64,000 nt of DNA from contig NZ_WIQK01000001.1 of assembly GCF_015732155.1 (NCBI RefSeq), forward strand, positions 2,242,001-2,306,000. Reading direction: 5' to 3'. The notes under the pieces were generated by a model, which was not told where the DNA came from, did not search any database, and was given only the letters and a program-made list of their open reading frames with translations. Below, in pieces: positions 62,906 to 64,000 of this stretch. The position numbers were made by a program, and so were the translations under genes. Source of the stretch: Pectinatus sottacetonis (GTDB lineage: Bacteria; Bacillota; Negativicutes; Selenomonadales; Selenomonadaceae). Each line of letters begins with the position of its first letter. Position 1 is the first letter of the stretch.

Positions 62906-64000
62906 ATGGTACAACGTAATATAAAAAGTGAAATAGATTCTAAACTGCATGATCCAATTTTACGTAGCAATTTGGAAAGATTTTCAGAACAGTATCCTAT
63001 TGCAAGAGCAAAAGCATATGCAAATGTTGATAGTATAGAAGACTTGCGTGATGATTTACGTGATATGAAACGTTATTCAGTGGCACATATTGAAAAATTA
63101 GCTGATGAGTTTCAAGCTTCCTTGGAAAAAAGAGGAGCTAAAGTTTTTCGGGCTAAAGACGGCGATGAATTAAAAGAACAACTTATGGCTATCTGCCGTG
63201 AAAATAATGTGCATAATATCGTTAAATCAAAATCGATGGCAACAGAAGAAATTCGCTTGAATGATTACTTGGAGGAAAAGGGACTTCATGTAAAGGAAAC
63301 TGATTTAGGCGAATGGATGCTTTCAGTTGCCGGGCAGCATCCTTCTCATATGGTAATGCCAGCAATACATTTAAATAGAAAACAGTGTGCTAAGTTTTTT
63401 TCTGATGAATTAAAGGAAGATATTCCCAGCGATATTCCTTTTATGGTGCAGACAGCTAGAAAAGTAATGCGTAAAGAGTTTTTAAAAGCAGATATGGGCA
63501 TATCAGGGGCAAATTTTGGTATTGCAGAAAATGGAGCGATTGGGCTTGTTACTAATGAGGGAAATGCCAGAATAGTTACGACTTTGCCGCCTGTTCATGT
63601 AATTATCATAGGATATGAAAAACTTATACCTAAAGTAAGCGATGCCTCTAAAATAATGCGTCTATTGCCCCGCAATGGTACTGGGCAGAGAATGGTAAGT
63701 TATCTGACTTTGGTTGATGGACCAACACCGATAATACATGAAAAAAATGGTAAATTGATTGAAGAAAATAAAAAAGTTTATGCTATTTTGCTAGACAATG
63801 GAAGACTAAAGGCAGCACATGATCCTGTTATGAAGGAAGTATATCAATGTGTTCGGTGTGCATCGTGTCTTAATGTTTGTCCGATATGGTCAACCGTAGG
63901 TGGAAATGTATACGGTCATATATATTCAGGTGGGATAGGAGCTATACTTACAGGTCTGCTGAACGGAATGGATGAGTTCGCTCAATTCAGTGATTTGTGC
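62906..64000 (+). CDS. lutB: LutB-like iron-sulfur protein, C-terminus cut by window edge
   Basis: The first 365 codons are present. A LUD domain (SKSMATEEIRLNDYLEEKGL ~113; DLGEWMLSVAGQHPSHMVMPA; GISGANFGIAENGAIGLVTNEGNA ~195) is followed by the first ferredoxin-type cluster CVRCASCLNVCP (~316) and the family segment GNVYGHIYSGGIGAIL. LutB carries electrons in lactate oxidation. ATG 62906 with GGAG nine bases upstream. The second cluster and any lutA lie beyond the window. Confidence 0.93.
   Translation, partial: MVQRNIKSEIDSKLHDPILRSNLERFSEQYPIARAKAYANVDSIEDLRDDLRDMKRYSVAHIEKLADEFQASLEKRGAKVFRAKDGDELKEQLMAICRENNVHNIVKSKSMATEEIRLNDYLEEKGLHVKETDLGEWMLSVAGQHPSHMVMPAIHLNRKQCAKFFSDELKEDIPSDIPFMVQTARKVMRKEFLKADMGISGANFGIAENGAIGLVTNEGNARIVTTLPPVHVIIIGYEKLIPKVSDASKIMRLLPRNGTGQRMVSYLTLVDGPTPIIHEKNGKLIEENKKVYAILLDNGRLKAAHDPVMKEVYQCVRCASCLNVCPIWSTVGGNVYGHIYSGGIGAILTGLLNGMDEFAQFSDLC

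Noticed and set aside
1-64000. tRNA, rRNA and CRISPR arrays
   Set aside because: I saw no cloverleaf-like or rRNA-like stretch and no regularly spaced repeats; short AT-rich repeats present do not form an array.

Overview
The window is low-GC DNA from a bacterium that combines Firmicutes-type gene clusters with lipopolysaccharide (LPS) genes. The Firmicutes side includes the rsmH-mur-fts cluster, cdaA-cdaR-glmM, EndoAI/EndoA and FabK. The LPS side includes split heptose kinase and adenylyltransferase genes, a GT9 heptosyltransferase, a lipid A acyltransferase and an LptD-like protein. This mix is the hallmark of the Negativicutes, the diderm Firmicutes. Anaerobic sulfite reductase, lactate permease with LUD-type lactate oxidation genes, glycogen storage and MotAB suggest a motile, lactate-using, H2S-forming anaerobe of the Selenomonas/Pectinatus type. 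The genus is an inference.

Layout. 1-5223 (minus): an LPS operon read leftwards, lptD-like, heptose kinase, heptose adenylyltransferase, heptosyltransferase, lipid A acyltransferase and a Stealth sugar-phosphotransferase cut by the window edge. 5567-10089: a LysR regulator divergent from asrABC plus a rubrerythrin-like gene. 10185-22239 (minus): a glycogen cluster glgC-glgD-glgP-glgB-glgA, ending in a single 1140-residue protein that joins a GH13 amylase to a MalQ glucanotransferase. 22329-25851 (minus): a decayed secreted-protein gene, a CYTH phosphatase-like protein, a small membrane protein and an SbmA/YddA-type ABC exporter.

25957-38737 (plus): a reduced division and cell-wall cluster, rsmH-ftsL-murE-murF-mraY-murG-murC-ddl-ftsQ-DUF881-sbp-ftsZ. 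The usual ftsI, murD, ftsW, murB and ftsA are absent from it, and hairpins sit at the two junctions where ftsI and murD-ftsW would be expected. 38865-44219: an orphan solute-binding protein, rimO, cinA and a DEAD-box helicase. 44313-49082 (minus): cdaA-cdaR-FAD protein-glmM, linking c-di-AMP and cell-wall precursor supply. 49387-57950 (plus): housekeeping genes including a metallo-hydrolase, cyclophilin, fabK, motAB, NAD(P)HX repair, the EndoAI/EndoA toxin-antitoxin pair, a wall amidase and a GerMN lipoprotein.

57989-64000: an unfamiliar 508-residue helix-turn-helix protein divergent from a lactate module (lctP, lutC, lutB, the last cut by the window edge). The 660-base space between them holds strong palindromes and a good promoter. 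Between lctP and lutC lies a run of hairpins resembling the right end of an IS200/IS605 element. No rRNA, tRNA, CRISPR array or intact mobile element was seen. The points most worth following are the lactate-locus regulator and its palindromes, the IS605-like structured segment, the gene-poor division cluster with its ftsQ start anomaly, and the amylase-MalQ fusion.
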